This document shows, one piece after another, positions 12,451 through 24,054 of a stretch of 64,000 nt of DNA. The notes beneath the pieces were generated by a model. That model was not told the DNA's origin. It saw nothing but the letters and a program-made list of their open reading frames with translations, and ran no database searches. The stretch is taken from NCBI GenBank assembly GCA_933207985.1, contig OW240915.1, forward strand, positions 278,923,953 to 278,987,952. Reading direction: 5' to 3'. Within the stretch, counting starts at the first letter, position 1. Each line of letters opens with the position of its first letter. The position numbers and the translations under genes were made by a program. This stretch comes from Pelobates cultripes (lineage: Eukaryota; Chordata; Amphibia; Anura; Pelobatidae).

Positions 12451-14013
12451 CAGGGAGTGCAGAATTATTAGGCAAGTTGTATTTTTGAGGATTAATTTTA
12501 TTATTGAACAACAACCATGTTCTCAATGAACCCAAAAAACTCATTAATATCAAAGCTGAATATTTTTGGAAGTAGTTTTTAGTTTGTTTTTAGTTTTAGC
12601 TATGTTAGGGGGATATCTGTGTGTGCAGGTGACTATTACTGTGCATAATTATTAGGCAACTTAACAAAAAACAAATATATACCCATTTCAATTATTTATT
12701 ATTACCAGTGAAACCAATATAACATCTCAACATTCACAAATATACATTTCTGACATTCAAAAACAAAACAAAAACAAATCAGTGACCAATATAGCCACCT
12801 TTCTTTGCAAGGACACTCAAAAGCCTGCCATCCATGGATTCTGTCAGTGTTTTGATCTGTTCACCATCAACATTGCGTGCAGCAGCAACCACAGCCTCCC
12901 AGACACTGTTCAGAGAGGTGTACTGTTTTCCCTCCTTGTAAATCTCACATTTGATGATGGACCACAGGTTCTGAATGGGGTTCAGATCAGGTGAACAAGG
13001 AGGCCATGTCATTAGATTTTCTTCTTTTATACCCTTTCTTGCCAGCCACGCTGTGGAGTACTTGGACGCGTGTGATGGAGCATTGTCCTGCATGAAAATC
13101 ATGTTTTTCTTGAAGGATGCAGACTTCTTCCTGTACCACTGCTTGAAGAAGGTGTCTTCCAGGAACTGGCAGTAGGACTGGGAGTTGAGCTTGACTCCAT
13201 CCTCAACCCGAAAAGGCCCCACAAGCTCATCTTTGATGATACCAGCCCAAACCAGTACTCCACCTCCACCTTGCTGGCGCCTGAGTCGGACTGGAGCTCT
13301 CTGCCCTTTACCAATCCAGCCACGGGCCCATCCATCTGGCCCATCAAGACTCACTCTCATTTCATCAGTCCATAAAACCTTAGAAAAATCAGTCTTGAGA
13401 TATTTCTTGGCCCAGTCTTGACGTTTCAGCTTGTGTGTCTTGTTCAGTGGTGGTCATCTTTCAGCCTTTCTTACCTTGGCCATGTGTCTGAGTATTGCAC
13501 ACCTTGTGCTTTTGGGCACTCCAGTGATGTTGCAGCTCTGAAATATGGCCAAACTGGTGGCAAGTGGCATCGTGGCAGCTGCACGCTTGACTTTTCTCAG
13601 TTCATGGGCAGTTATTTTGCGCCTTGGTTTTTCCACACGCTTCTTGCGACCCTGTTGACTATTTTGAATGAAACGCTTGATTGTTCGATGATCACGCTTC
13701 AGAAGCTTTGCAATTTTAAGAGTGCTGCATCCCTCTGCAAGATATCTCACTATTTTTGACTTTTCTGAGCCTGTCAAGTCCTTCTTTTGACCCATTTTGC
13801 CAAAGGAAAGGAAGTTGCCTAATAATTATGCACACCTGATATAGGGTGTTGATGTCATTAGACCACACCCCTTCTCATTACAGAGATGCACATCACCTAA
13901 TATGCTTAATTGGTAGTAGGCTTTCGAGCCTATACAGCTTGGAGTAAGACAACATGCATAAAGAGGATGATGTGGTCAAAATAGTCATTTGCCTAATAAT
14001 TCTGCACTCCCTG
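12451..14013 (-). mobile_element. Full-length Tc1-like transposon (DD37-type spacing)
   Basis: Exact inverted ends cagggagtgcagaattatta and taataattctgcactccctg, with TA duplications at 12449-12450 and 14014-14015; 1563 bp. It carries a transposase on the minus strand with a single in-frame stop. The spacing between the second and third catalytic positions is 37 residues, as in the vertebrate DD37E (TRT-like) group; group assignment is from memory. Confidence 0.92.
12779..13795 (-). pseudogene. Tc1-like transposase, one stop codon and E-to-Q in the third catalytic position
   Basis: A single frame of 338 codons from ATG at 13795 to a stop at 12779, broken only by TGA at 13456-13454 (a CGA-to-TGA change fits). 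N-terminal helix-turn-helix: KSKIVRYLAEGCSTLKIAKLL and a second helix block KKRVEKPRRK. Catalytic blocks: LWTDEM (first Asp), MQDNAPSH (second Asp), PDLNPIQNLW, where the family has Glu and this copy has Gln. The enzyme is therefore dead by truncation and by loss of the metal-binding acid. The low number of defects suggests a fairly recent insertion. Confidence 0.9.
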
Positions 14014-14015
14014 TA

Positions 14016-15041
14016 CATATGCATTTAGCTAGGTATGAGCTTCAGCTGATGGATGCTAGATTTCAACCCCCCATAGCCCCACAGCACATTCAATCAAGAT
14101 TTGTAAGGCTAGTTCTGTGTGACAGAGAGACTTGCTTTCAAAGTGTCCTCATATGCCTTCTGTGGGCTCAGTGTGTTCCCGCTGCAGGTTGGCTGCCTGT
14201 GTGTGGAGTGACTCCGTCGTGGTCGTGTGGTAGGCGCTGTGCGGCCGACCCATAGTGGTGTGCGGCTCCTGGCAAGGTACTTCTGGATCTCGTCGGGAGA
14301 GTGGCGTGTCGCGGTTTATGATCTTGTGGTCTTTTTCATTTGGCTTGCGCTTGCCTGCTGTGCCTCCCTCTCCGCTGCCTGCCGTGGACCTGTCTCTCAA
14401 CATTCAGCCTCGGCTAAGTCTCAGTCTCATGGCTTGTCGGGGCCTTAGGTGCTTTGCGGTGGTCGAGGGTGAGGACCGGGATCACCCCCCTGGTCCAAAG
14501 GGGGGGGCGGGGTCAGTTCCTCGCAGGTCTGGCTCTTGGTTGAGCACTGATGGGCAGGATAGCGGGGCAGCGGCCGTCTGCTCCACTCACTGCCGGAGTA
14601 GGCCTCGATTGTGCCAGTGAGGAATCTTCCTCCAAGGGACGGAAACCTGTGGCTTATTTGGTCTTAAGTTGCAGGAGCTGGTCTTACTTGCGACTGTCCA
14701 GCTCGGCGGTCTGGCCCCGCCCCCCAGAAGTTCATTTGTTTTTACCCCCTTAAACACATTTGTGCACAAGTCTACTCAGCCTATACAAATGTGAATAGGA
14801 GACTATGAACAAATGCTTTTACGAGAAAAAGAACGAAGAAAGAAAATAAAAAATAAAAAAATTAATATTGGAAAATACACCCTCTGGCTTAAGAACATGC
14901 CAGCATGGTATAAGAGTTAATATTAAATGGAAATATATATTTAGAAAAAAAGAAATTATTAAAAAGAAACAGATCCTCTGGCTATCTACCAACTAAAACC
15001 ATCTGACGAATGTCCTATATTCATTCTACATCTCTTCGTAT
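14016..15041. other. GC-rich unidentified segment, probably retroelement-derived
   Basis: 14187-14740 is markedly richer in GC and CpG than the surroundings, with frames on both strands but no recognisable domain. It may be a piece of an L1-like 5' region; that is a guess. 14740-15041 is AT-rich with nothing notable. Confidence 0.35.
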
Positions 15042-15049
15042 GAACAATG

Positions 15050-15524
15050 CAGGGCCGGGCTGGCTCACCGGGATACCGTGAAATTTCCTTGTGGGCCACA
15101 GCATGTGGGGCCAAGCAGTGCAGCACAATATATGAAACCTCTTTAAAATTATTTTTTTCAGTGTGTTGGGGGGCTGGTGCACCCAACTAGATGCCTGCAC
15201 TGAGGCTGCCAGCAGCTGATACATCGGCAAAGTCTGCAGCCTGCTAGCAGCAGGGAGGAGTGAGAGCACGGTAGATTTCCTGCTCAGCATGGCCACATAG
15301 CCCACCCACGCACTGGAGCTCCGCCCCCAGTCGCAGCAAGCCTCAACCTTTCACACAGGAAGAGATAACCCATGCTGCCCTGCGAGTCTCCACTGCCAGG
15401 TACTTGTAGATTTGCCTAGTGAGTGTGTGTGTGTGTGTATATGTGTGTGAGTAAGCTTGCCAGTAGTGAGCTTGTGGGTGTCAGTGATTTTATGTGTGTG
15501 TCAGTGATCTGGTCTATAGGGAGC

Positions 15525-15557
<33 letters not shown>

Positions 15558-17554
15558 TCAGCGATCTTGTCTGTAGTGAGTTTGTGTGTGTCAGCGATCT
15601 TTGTGTCAGTGCTCTTGTCTGTAGTGATTGTGTATATGTGTCAGTGATCTTGTGTGTGTCAGTGATCTTGTCTGTAGTGAGTGGGTGTGTGTGTCAGTGA
15701 TCTTGTCTGTAGTGAGTTTGTGTGTCAGCAATCTTGTCTGTAGTGTGTGTGTGTATGTGTGTCAGTGATCTTGTGTGTGTCAGTGATCTTGTCTGTAGTG
15801 AGTTTGTGTGTGTGTGTCAGTGATCTGGTCTGTAGGGAGCTTGTGTGTGTGTCCGTGATCTTGTGTGTATGTGTGTCAGTGATCTTGTCTGTAGTGAGTG
15901 TGTATGTGTGTCAGTGATCTTGTGTGTGTCAGTGATCTTGTCTGTTGTGAGTTTGTGTGTATGTGTCAGTGATCTTGTCTGTAGTGTGTGTGTGTGTCAG
16001 TGATCTTGTCTGTAGTGAGCTTGTGTCCATATGTGTGACAGTGATCTTGTGTGTGTGTGTCAGTGATCTTGTCTGTAGTGAGCTTGTGTGTGTCAGGGAT
16101 CTTATGTGTGTGTTTCAGGTAAGTTTGTTTGTAGTGAGCTTGTAGTCTGTCATGCCAGGTTCACTTTAACATACAACTATCAAGGCACTAAATATGATTT
16201 ATCATAGTGATATATATATAATATTTATGTGCTTTGGGGGCTGTTATATTGTTCGTTACCTGCAGTCCCTCACTCCCGACAATCCATGGATGAAACAATG
16301 CTGTAACATCCACCCTCCAGGCCATCACTGGATGGTCTGTTATTGTATATATGTCTGTAGTGAGCATGTGTGTGCTTGTATGGGTGAGCGTGTCTGTAGT
16401 GAGCTTGTGTGTGTCAGTGAGCTTGTGTGTGTGTGTGTCAGTAGTGAGCTTGTATGTGTTTTTGAATTAGTCTGTCTGTAGTAGGCTTGTGTGTATCAGA
16501 GTTTGTGTGTCAGCGATCTTGTCAGTAGTGAGTTTGTGTGTGTCAGTGATCTTGTCTGTAGTGAGCTTCTGTGTGTGTCAGTGATCTTGTCTGTAGTGAG
16601 TTTGTGTGTGTATGTGTCAGTGATCTGGTCTGTAGTGAGCTTGTGTGTGTGTTTGTGATCGTGTGTCAGTGAGCTTGTCTGTAGTGAGCTTGAAGGTGTC
16701 AGTGATCTTATGTGTGTGTTTCAGTAAGATTGTCTGTAGTGAGCTTGTGTGTGAGTTTGTATGTAGTGAACTTGTGTGTTGGTGTGACAGAGCTCATCTG
16801 TAGTGAGCTTGTGTGTCATTGAGTTTGCCTTTAATGAGATTGTGGGTGTTGGTGAGCTTGTCTGTATTGAGCTTGTATGTATTTACCAATGGGTTTGTCT
16901 ATATTAAGCTTGTGTGTGTCATTGGGCTTGTCTGTTGTGAGCTTGTCTGTTGTGAGCTTGTGTGTGTCAGTGAGCTTGTCTGTAGTGAGATTTTGTGTGT
17001 CAGGAAGCATCTGTGTAGTGAGCTTGTTTGTATGAGTGAGCTTGTCTGTAGAGAGGCTTTGTGTATGTGTCAGTGAGCTTATGTGGGTCAGAGAGCTTCT
17101 GTGTGTTTCATTGAGTTTGTCTATAGTCAACTTGTGCATGTCAGAGAGCTTGTCTGCAGTACATTTGTGGGTGTGTGCCAGTGAGATTTTCTGTTTGTGC
17201 CGTGGAGATGGAATGATTTATTCATGTGGAACATGTATACGGATTTGAACGTGAGGATGGAGGATTGCCCTGCTCAAGGAAGTGTCCCTAAGCAGGCGCA
17301 ATAACAGACAGGGCAGTCATTAGGCTATGTGTTACAGTACTGCACTCATGGATTGTCTGGAGCGGGGGGCTGTAGTTAAGTAACAATATTACAGGTGCCA
17401 ACGCGCATAAATAATCTATCACTATGATAAATCATATTTAGTGTCTTAGGAGGCACCCACTGAGTGACACATCCACTGACTGACACACACACACTATGTG
17501 TGGGGCTGGAATTTTTTTTTTTCAGGGGTGCTTTGTATTCCCAGTCCGGCCCTG
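15050..17554. mobile_element. Non-autonomous hAT element with giant internal minisatellite
   Basis: Ends CAGGGCCGGGCTGG and (complement of right end) CAGGGCCGGACTGG, 13/14 identical. Flanks gaacaatg (15042-15049) and gaacactg (17555-17562) form an 8-bp target duplication with one mismatch. The subterminal ...accgggataccgtgaaatttcc matches the element at 48441. Internal inverted repeat: 16187-16211 with 17417-17443. No transposase. Confidence 0.88.
15421..17190. repeat. 1.8-kb minisatellite inside the hAT element
   Basis: Dozens of imperfect units built around tcagtgatcttgtctgtagt and gagcttgtgtgtgtg, unit length about 30-45 bp, drifting along the array. A non-repeated segment at about 16150-16340 splits it. 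Frames here (Val/Cys/Ser-rich) are products of the repeat and not genes. Confidence 0.9.
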
Positions 17555-17931
17555 GAACACTGCAGTAGATTATGGCATCCAAGAGTAAAAACAGGTCAAG
17601 GGACATGCCTGTAAAAAGCGTACATATCAGTTCTCCTTGCAGTGATGATGCAGGGAAGCAGACAATTCCATTATAATACACACATTCATGTCTAGGTAGA
17701 AAATAAGACATTATTCTCACTGTGCGAACACAGTGTTCCAAGACTCTTAACATTTGTTTGAGCTTCTTTGTGCCCATTTTTCTTTGCAGAAAACACACAC
17801 AACCCCAGGTTTTGTCTGCAAAAATGTTTTTGTTTTTTTAACAATTAAACAAACATTCTCATCTCACAACACAATCCCTCAGTCATCTTCTCTTCTTTGG
17901 AGTTCTAAAGGGTTTAAGTTAAATGATTTAA

Positions 17932-18352
17932 AAGACCGCTATAGGCACCCAGACCACTTCAGCTCAATGGGTGCCTGCTGTAAACATAGCAGTTTCAGAG
18001 AAACTGCTATGTTTACATATGGGTTAATCCAGCCTCTAGTGGCTGTCTCACTGACAGCCGCTAGAGGCGCTTCTGCGCTTCTCACTGTGATTTTCACAGT
18101 AAGAAGATGCCAGCGTCCATAGGAAAGCATTGAAAATGCTTTCCTATGGACTGACTGAATGCGCGCGCAGATTCGGCGGAAGAGGGAGGAGAGTCCCCAG
18201 TGCCGAGAGAGCCCGGCACTGGAGAAAGGTAAGCGTTTGAACCCTTCCTCCACCTAGAGCCCGGCAGGAGGGAGGCCAGGAGGGTGGGGGGGACCTATTA
18301 ACACTATAGTGCCAGGAAAGCGAGTTTGTTTTCCTGGCACTATAGTGGTCCC
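17932..18352. mobile_element. TTAA-flanked MITE
   Basis: TTAA at 17928-17931 and 18353-18356. Left aagaccgctataggcaccc, right ggcactatagtggtcc. An inner hairpin with the loop near 17998 (tgtaaacatagcagtttc / gaaactgctatgtttaca). Clearly the same family as 60772-61203. Confidence 0.75.
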
Positions 18353-18608
18353 TTAACATAGAAGCTAGTTTGCTGCAGGAGAAACTACGCAGAATCCAAA
18401 CATTGGCGCAGTGTTTTGCACGCACATAACCGCATACAACGTTTGACTTACGGTCTATATATGCACAATTAATGAATCAGACTTTGTTCAATTCATTAAT
18501 TTGGAAGCGTCCGAATTTCAGAATCAACAGAAATTGAAACTAAAATAGACAAATCCATAGCGAATTGAAACAAATACATTTCTACTTGTTTTGATAAAGA
18601 TGGCAAAT

Positions 18609-18749
18609 TAGGGAGTTATCTACTAACAACAGTTTTTTCTTAATTTTGCTCTTTCAGCAGAGCAAAATTAAAAAAAAACTGGTACCCTTATGTGGAATTG
18701 CCATATCCATGGATAGCAAATTAAGGTGCGGTTTAGCAGGTAACTCCCT
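18609..18749. mobile_element. Small MITE
   Basis: Left agggagttatctactaac and right gtttagcaggtaactccct are imperfect inverted ends. An inner hairpin ttttgctctttcagcagagcaaaa is present. No coding sequence. Confidence 0.5.
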
Positions 18750-19104
18750 CATGTGAAACTTTAATTCATTTTGTTCTTTCAGCAGTTTAGCAGATAACTC
18801 CTTAAACTAGCACCTTGTAACTTGGTGACATCCACCTTCATTCACAGAATATTTGGTATCCCAGTTACAAAAATTCACAAATTTTTCAGACATAATTTGG
18901 TTAGTCCGAGTCAATATTTTTCAGAATTTTGGATGAAATTAAAATTAACAAAAAATTATTTCATTGTGCACACATCCACTACTGTCCCTCATGTGACTGT
19001 AAAATAAAATAATGTTTTCATTATTCTTAGTATATATGTCCTTGCACTCAGACAGACCAGTTTAACAAAAAATGCTGGGTGCACAAAAGCCATAGCCCAA
19101 AATC

Positions 19105-19353
19105 ACAAACATACAAAACCGTCTTGCACTCACAGTCTTAGATTAAGTTAAAAATATTCTTTTATTGAAGTAATTCCATTAAAAATAAATAAAAGACGTT
19201 TTAGCCCTCGTTCGGGGCTTTCCTCAGGATTAATGTTGAGCCCCGAATGAGGGCTAAAACATCTTTTATTTATTTTTAATGGAATTACTTAAATAAAAGA
19301 ATATTTTTAACTTAATCTAAGACCGTGAGTGCAAGCCATTTTTGTATGTTTGG
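19105..19353. repeat. Large palindrome with mirrored hammerhead remnants
   Basis: About 115-bp arms (19105-19222 and 19240-19353), each running from caaacatacaaaa...gcactcac through taattccattaaaaataaat to agccc..ggggct, joined by a 17-bp spacer. The innermost parts of both arms resemble hammerhead stem II. Confidence 0.8.
19195..19228 (-). ncRNA. Hammerhead-like motif (one core change)
   Basis: Minus strand: CTGAGGA core, stem II AGCCC/GGGCT, then AAAACGTC where GAAACGTC is expected. All elements but one core base are present. Part of the palindrome above. Confidence 0.5.
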
Positions 19354-19900
19354 TCACTTTTAATTGTGCCATCATCTTTCAATACACTTTATACCTTTTT
19401 ACCTGGCCTTTTTAAACCACCAACGCTATCATCAAGGAGCAGTCTGCCTGCTCCACACTTGTGAGTACCATTTTATATATTTTATCTACCACTGGTTTTA
19501 TACAGAGAGCACTATTAGTTGTCTCTTTTTATTCTTTTTGAGTGACTAACATATTCTAAAGGAAGAAGCCTGCACTATATCCTACACGCAGGGATTATAC
19601 CGCTGTACGCCTTCTACACTAGAGCCAGTTATAGCTCTTACACATGTGAGTGCAACATCATCTTCTTTTATTACCTGTTGTATTTTATTGGATATACCAC
19701 ACCATTTGGTCATTTCTTTTGTGTTTTATTGTTTCATATTCGGATCCACCCGAGGAAGGCCTACTGAAGACAGTGTCCCTGGAAAAGCACTTTACAGACC
19801 CTTATTTAAGAAGATTGTTTAACTAAAAACTGTATATTTGGTTCATCATATTTTCTTATATATTTTATTGGTCCTTTGTGGCACAGCCCTTAGTTCTGTT
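19354..19900. other. AT-rich sequence, probably remnant of the adjoining retroelement
   Basis: T-rich phrases such as gtgagtaccattttatat and gtctctttttattctttt resemble those in the hammerhead elements at 26.5 and 52 kb. No frame of note. Confidence 0.3.
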
Positions 19901-19904
19901 TTTA

Positions 19905-20720
19905 TTCTAGGTGCCAAGTCCTGCTGGAAAATGAAGTCAGCATCCCCATAAAGCTCATCTGCAGAAGGAAGCATGAAGTGCTCCAAAATCTCCTGGTAGA
20001 CGGCTGCGTTGACCCTGGACTAAATGAAGCACCAACACCAGCAGATAACATTGCTCCCCAAATCAACACAGACTGTGGAAACTTCACACTGGACTTCAAG
20101 CATCTTGCATGTGTGCCTCTCCATTCTTCCTCCAGACTCTGGGTCCTTGGTTTCAAAATGAGATGCAAAAGTTGCTCTCATCAGAAAAGAGGACTTTGGA
20201 CCAACACTTTTGAATGGCCTTTTCCTGACAATCCTCTTTAGGCTGCGGTCATCCCTGCTGCTTGTGCACCTTTTTCTTCCACAGTTTTCCCTTCCACATA
20301 ACTTTCTATTAATGTGCTTTGATACAGCACTTTGGGAACATCCAACTTCCTTCGCAATTACCTTTTCAGGCTTTCCCTCCTTATCGAGGGTGTCAATGAT
20401 GATTTTCTGCACAACTGTCAGGTCAGCAGTCTTCCCCAGGATTGTGATTCCTACTGAACCAGACTGAGAGACCATTTAAAGGCTCAGAAACCCTTTGCAG
20501 GTGTTATGGCTTACTTAGCTGATTAGAGTGGGACACCGTGAGTCTAGAATATTGCACCTTTTCATAACATTCTAATTTATGGAGATTGTGGATTTGGGGT
20601 TTTCATGAGCTGTAAACCATAATCATCGCACTTATGACAAATCACGGCTTGAACTATCTTGCTTTTCATTTAATGCATCCCTCATATATTACTTTCCACT
20701 AATTTTTCGAATATCACCTG
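19905..20720 (-). mobile_element. Truncated, internally deleted Tc1-like element
   Basis: The intact end is at 20720 (complement CAGGTGATATTC, TA at 20721-20722). The coding part (20475-20020) reads GKTADLTVVQKIIIDTLDKEGKP..AKEVGCSQSAVSKHINRKLCG, the N-terminal helix-turn-helix, then jumps after KRPFKSVG to PKSSFLMRATFASH. About 170 bp seen in the sister copy at 61.9-62.1 kb is missing, so the first catalytic region is damaged. The far end is lost near 19905. Confidence 0.82.
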
Positions 20721-20722
20721 TA

Positions 20723-22320
20723 TATAAAATCGATGTTTACACACAGAACCTAAAGGCAACATTTATTCTAAAGTGTCACCACCATGGCACTTCGTTATTG
20801 ACACCTAAACCAAAACTGGATTAATGGGACACTGTAAGTACCATAACCACTATAGTTTATTGTGAAATTATGGTGGAATTAGTCTTTGGTTGAGCATGCG
20901 GGCCCTCTGTCTTGAACTAGGGGTGCAAGGTCCAAATAACTCCTCCAGCCAAAATGCCAGGTTTGCCATGTGCTTTATCCCAGCTTACTGGGTAGCGTGA
21001 TTAAGCTGCAGCTTCTTTTTCTCTGCTCAATTTAAGCAGAGGCTGTGGTTCTTCCCAGAGACTCCATGGAGAGACATGATGTACATAATATGCTCAGACA
21101 GTGAGTCTATGGACCAATGCTTCAATGTGTGATAGAAGGAGGAGGATAAGGGTAATTAGGGGATTATGTAGCTTGGGGTTAGGAACGGATGGTGGGATGT
21201 AGTGGTTATGAGGCTTGGGTAATGTGATCGGAGCCAAGGATAATGAGTATATCATGGGAATAGAGGTTAGTTGGTTATAGGACGGATTATTATTGTGAAT
21301 GGGTTTATGGGACTGGGAGAATGTGATGGATTGAGTCTATGGGGACAATCCTTATGAGAGGATTATGGAGCCTCATATTTAAACTTTGCCAAAGGACTAA
21401 CAAAAGTCTAAAGCCATCTCTGTACATGGTTGTCTGAATGGGATACTCGTACTTTCCATCATCACGGTACACAATACAGAGTTTTGGCTATGGGGATTTA
21501 GTTGAAATTAAAAACACGGAATTTAGAGGCAACTTGTCTAGCAATGCTCCTTCCGTGAGGGTGTTTTTCTACATACATTTTTTCTGGGTCCCTCAGTGTG
21601 GGAGGTAACCCAGTGCAGGACAGGGTTATACCCACCTGAACCCCCAATAGATTTCGCTGCCATTCAAAGAGCACTGTTAGAGGGCAATGGACCTGCTTTC
21701 CACTGTTCCATCACAATACAATCAACCATGGGAGGGCAAGATGGGCAAGATGGGCAAAATGTCATGAGTGGCCACAGGGCTGCTGGTTTCTACTGGTGGT
21801 GCTCGAAGTGGCATAAAGTAATGCGGCACAGCAGGACTCAGTTGGCTCCGACTAAAAATGCCACTTACACTGGGATAGAAACATTTGCACCCGCAGAAAA
21901 CTCACACCACTACTCCTCCCTCAGCAGGAGGATACGTTGCACGGTACATACAGAGTCAACATCCTTGAAGGGGATTTCTCACTAACTTCCAATACTCCTT
22001 GTAGTGTACTAGTTAGATTTCCCAAATGGATTCAGAATGTGTGTTAACTTAAGTCTATCTAGAATTTCTCTGTGATAATTATATTCCCACAAACCTGCTC
22101 TCCCTACATACAAGTTAGCATCTGTATCTGTATAGCTACTGTCATAGGTCTTGGAAGACATGTTTTCTTGTATCCCTCCTCCAAGAGTCCATATTTCAGA
22201 AAGAGAGACCATTGCTCAAGCAGGACCACCAAGGACAAAGTAGCAGCCAAATAAGCTTTGATTAATTCAATAAAATAAAGAAACTCACATTTTGCAGAAA
22301 GTCAACCAAAACACACAGAA
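20723..22320. other. No gene recognised; one MITE left end
   Basis: TTAA followed by tgggacactgtaagtaccat at 20821 is a TTAA-MITE left end; a matching right end was not found. Otherwise unassigned sequence. The frame at 21596-21985 shows no known domain. Confidence 0.35.
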
Positions 22321-22334
22321 AATGGATAGAATGT

Positions 22335-22367
22335 TTTATTTGCTAAACAATTTTAGATACTTTTATT
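22335..22367 (-). terminator. Candidate PAG1 poly(A) signals
   Basis: Two AATAAA hexamers 27 bp apart on the minus strand, with a U/GU-rich run 15-35 bp beyond the second. Candidate distal poly(A) site. Confidence 0.4.
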
Positions 22368-22397
22368 TACAACACATTCCATGATCCACACTAGAAT

Positions 22398-22578
22398 GGT
22401 TATTTACTAAAGCAAGAGTTTCTAGGAATTTAAGGGGAATTCAAAGCAAAATTTAAATTTAAGGCCAAAATAGCCAAACCAAATTGTCTTGGAGAATTTT
22501 TCCAATGTGACTATTTGTCTCAATTTTTAAAATTCACTTTGAATTCCCTGCAATTCTCACTTCAGAGAATAACCGGTC
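22398..22578. mobile_element. Candidate MITE
   Basis: Left atggttatttactaaagcaag...ggaattcaaag and right ctttgaattccctgcaattctcacttcagagaataaccggt are imperfect inverted copies. Located just inside the candidate distal end of the PAG1 transcript. Confidence 0.45.
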
Positions 22579-22983
22579 TGTATAATAAAACCAGCCATGC
22601 AACCACCTGTAAGGTAAGAGTCACGTGAGGTAAGATGAGAAGGAAATGCTACATAAATAAAAATGGGACACAAAAAAAGACAAAACAAAAAAAACTCTGC
22701 AAGATTTGAAACCGCTTTACCTTGTCCATGAAATATAGCTGCATTTATTGTTCATTGGTTTATATTTTGGATTTGTAAATATCTACAATATTAATGACAC
22801 AATAGGATACCTCACAAATAGAATATTTTGAAGGTTCTCAATACAATATGTCATTTGATCACAAGAAATTCCAGTTTTAACCCATAACAGAGCGACCGTC
22901 ATTTGGACTTGGCAGTAGTACAAACCTTTCATTGCCACTTGGCTCAATATAAACCAGTTAAGTTAGTCAGAATGTTCCATTGA

Positions 22984-23055
22984 CCCCTTAAGGACACATG
23001 ACATGTGTGACATGTCATGATTCCCTTTTATTCCAGAAGTTTGGTCCTTAAGGGG
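22984..23055 (-). mobile_element. 72-bp TTAA MITE, copy 1
   Basis: Ends ccccttaagg / ccttaagggg, flanked by TTGA and TTAA. Inside is the imperfect palindrome acatgacatgtgtgacatgt. Identical over all 72 bp to the reverse complement of 53493-53564. Confidence 0.8.
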
Positions 23056-24054
23056 TTAAGCAAGAGATCATCAAAACAGATTACTACATGGGTGAGCAAT
23101 AGACTATAAACATAGCTTTATGTAGAATAAATTTTTTTTTTAATTTACACTTATTTTAATTCAGAAAGATTGTACACATTTGAGTTGTATTCTCCAGCAA
23201 ACATTTCCAGTTTTGAGATTACATTTTTTTTGTTATTGTAGAGACACTTTTGGGACATGCCCAGTTAGTCTATTTGAGTGAACCATGAGATCAGTCTTTT
23301 CCTCTTTATTTTTAATGCTCCACGGTTGTGCCAGATTTTGCATTACCTTGGATCAGATTGTCAGATAACAGACTTTCATGCAATGGTAGTCTGCACTAGT
23401 ATGAATATAATAATACATTACTCGCCATCAGCCATAATAAGAGGAATCATTTCTAGCACCAAGGGATAACAAGAAACCCACTCTAAGTGAACATTGCAAT
23501 TATGAATGAGAAATACAAAGTGCTTCAATGGAATGTGAGACAGATTTAAAGAGACATGTCAACCAGATCACAACCGTTGCATCTATTTGTATCACATCAT
23601 AAAATGCACAATTTACTAATCTATATCACTGAGGGCATAGTAAAATAAAACAATTTACACAAGTTTTTAAAGCAACAGTAAAAATAATAAAATCTATAAA
23701 AAAAAAAAAAAATAGATTTAGCATTTACATGAGATACTCACAAAGGTTAACATTTGTAGTTCTAACTGAGATTTGTCAGTTAGGGGAAAAAAAAAGTACT
23801 TCACAGGTTTCCAAGAAAAATAATATGTATAAATGAAACTGCAACAAAAAAAACGGTTTCCTTCAACCATTTCCTTCTAACCCATTATTAATTTTAGTAC
23901 GGATTTTCGCCAGCCAAAAATCCTTCATAGCAATATCTTACCACCTCTCCCTAAATTCATGATTTCCTTTAAAATATTTTGTAAATATTTAAATAGATTT
24001 CCCACTTGCTGTTTCAGATATTCGGAATTAAATGCAGATTAATTGTACCCTTAA

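Noticed and set aside
15423..16481. Several 60-95-codon Cys/Val/Ser-rich open frames
   Set aside because: They are translations of a GTGTGTCAGTGATCTTG-type minisatellite and change frame with each imperfect unit.
15421..17190. Possible CRISPR-like array
   Set aside because: Repeats are contiguous and imperfect with no constant spacer pattern, and the sequence is from a vertebrate.
21596..21985. 129-codon plus-strand frame
   Set aside because: No motif, no repeat match recognised and no supporting splice or regulatory signals; cannot be told from chance.
22999..23024. p53-type response element in the 72-bp MITE (acatgacatgtgtgacatgtcatg)
   Set aside because: Each half-site has two mismatches to RRRCWWGYYY at outer positions; palindromic MITE structure explains it.
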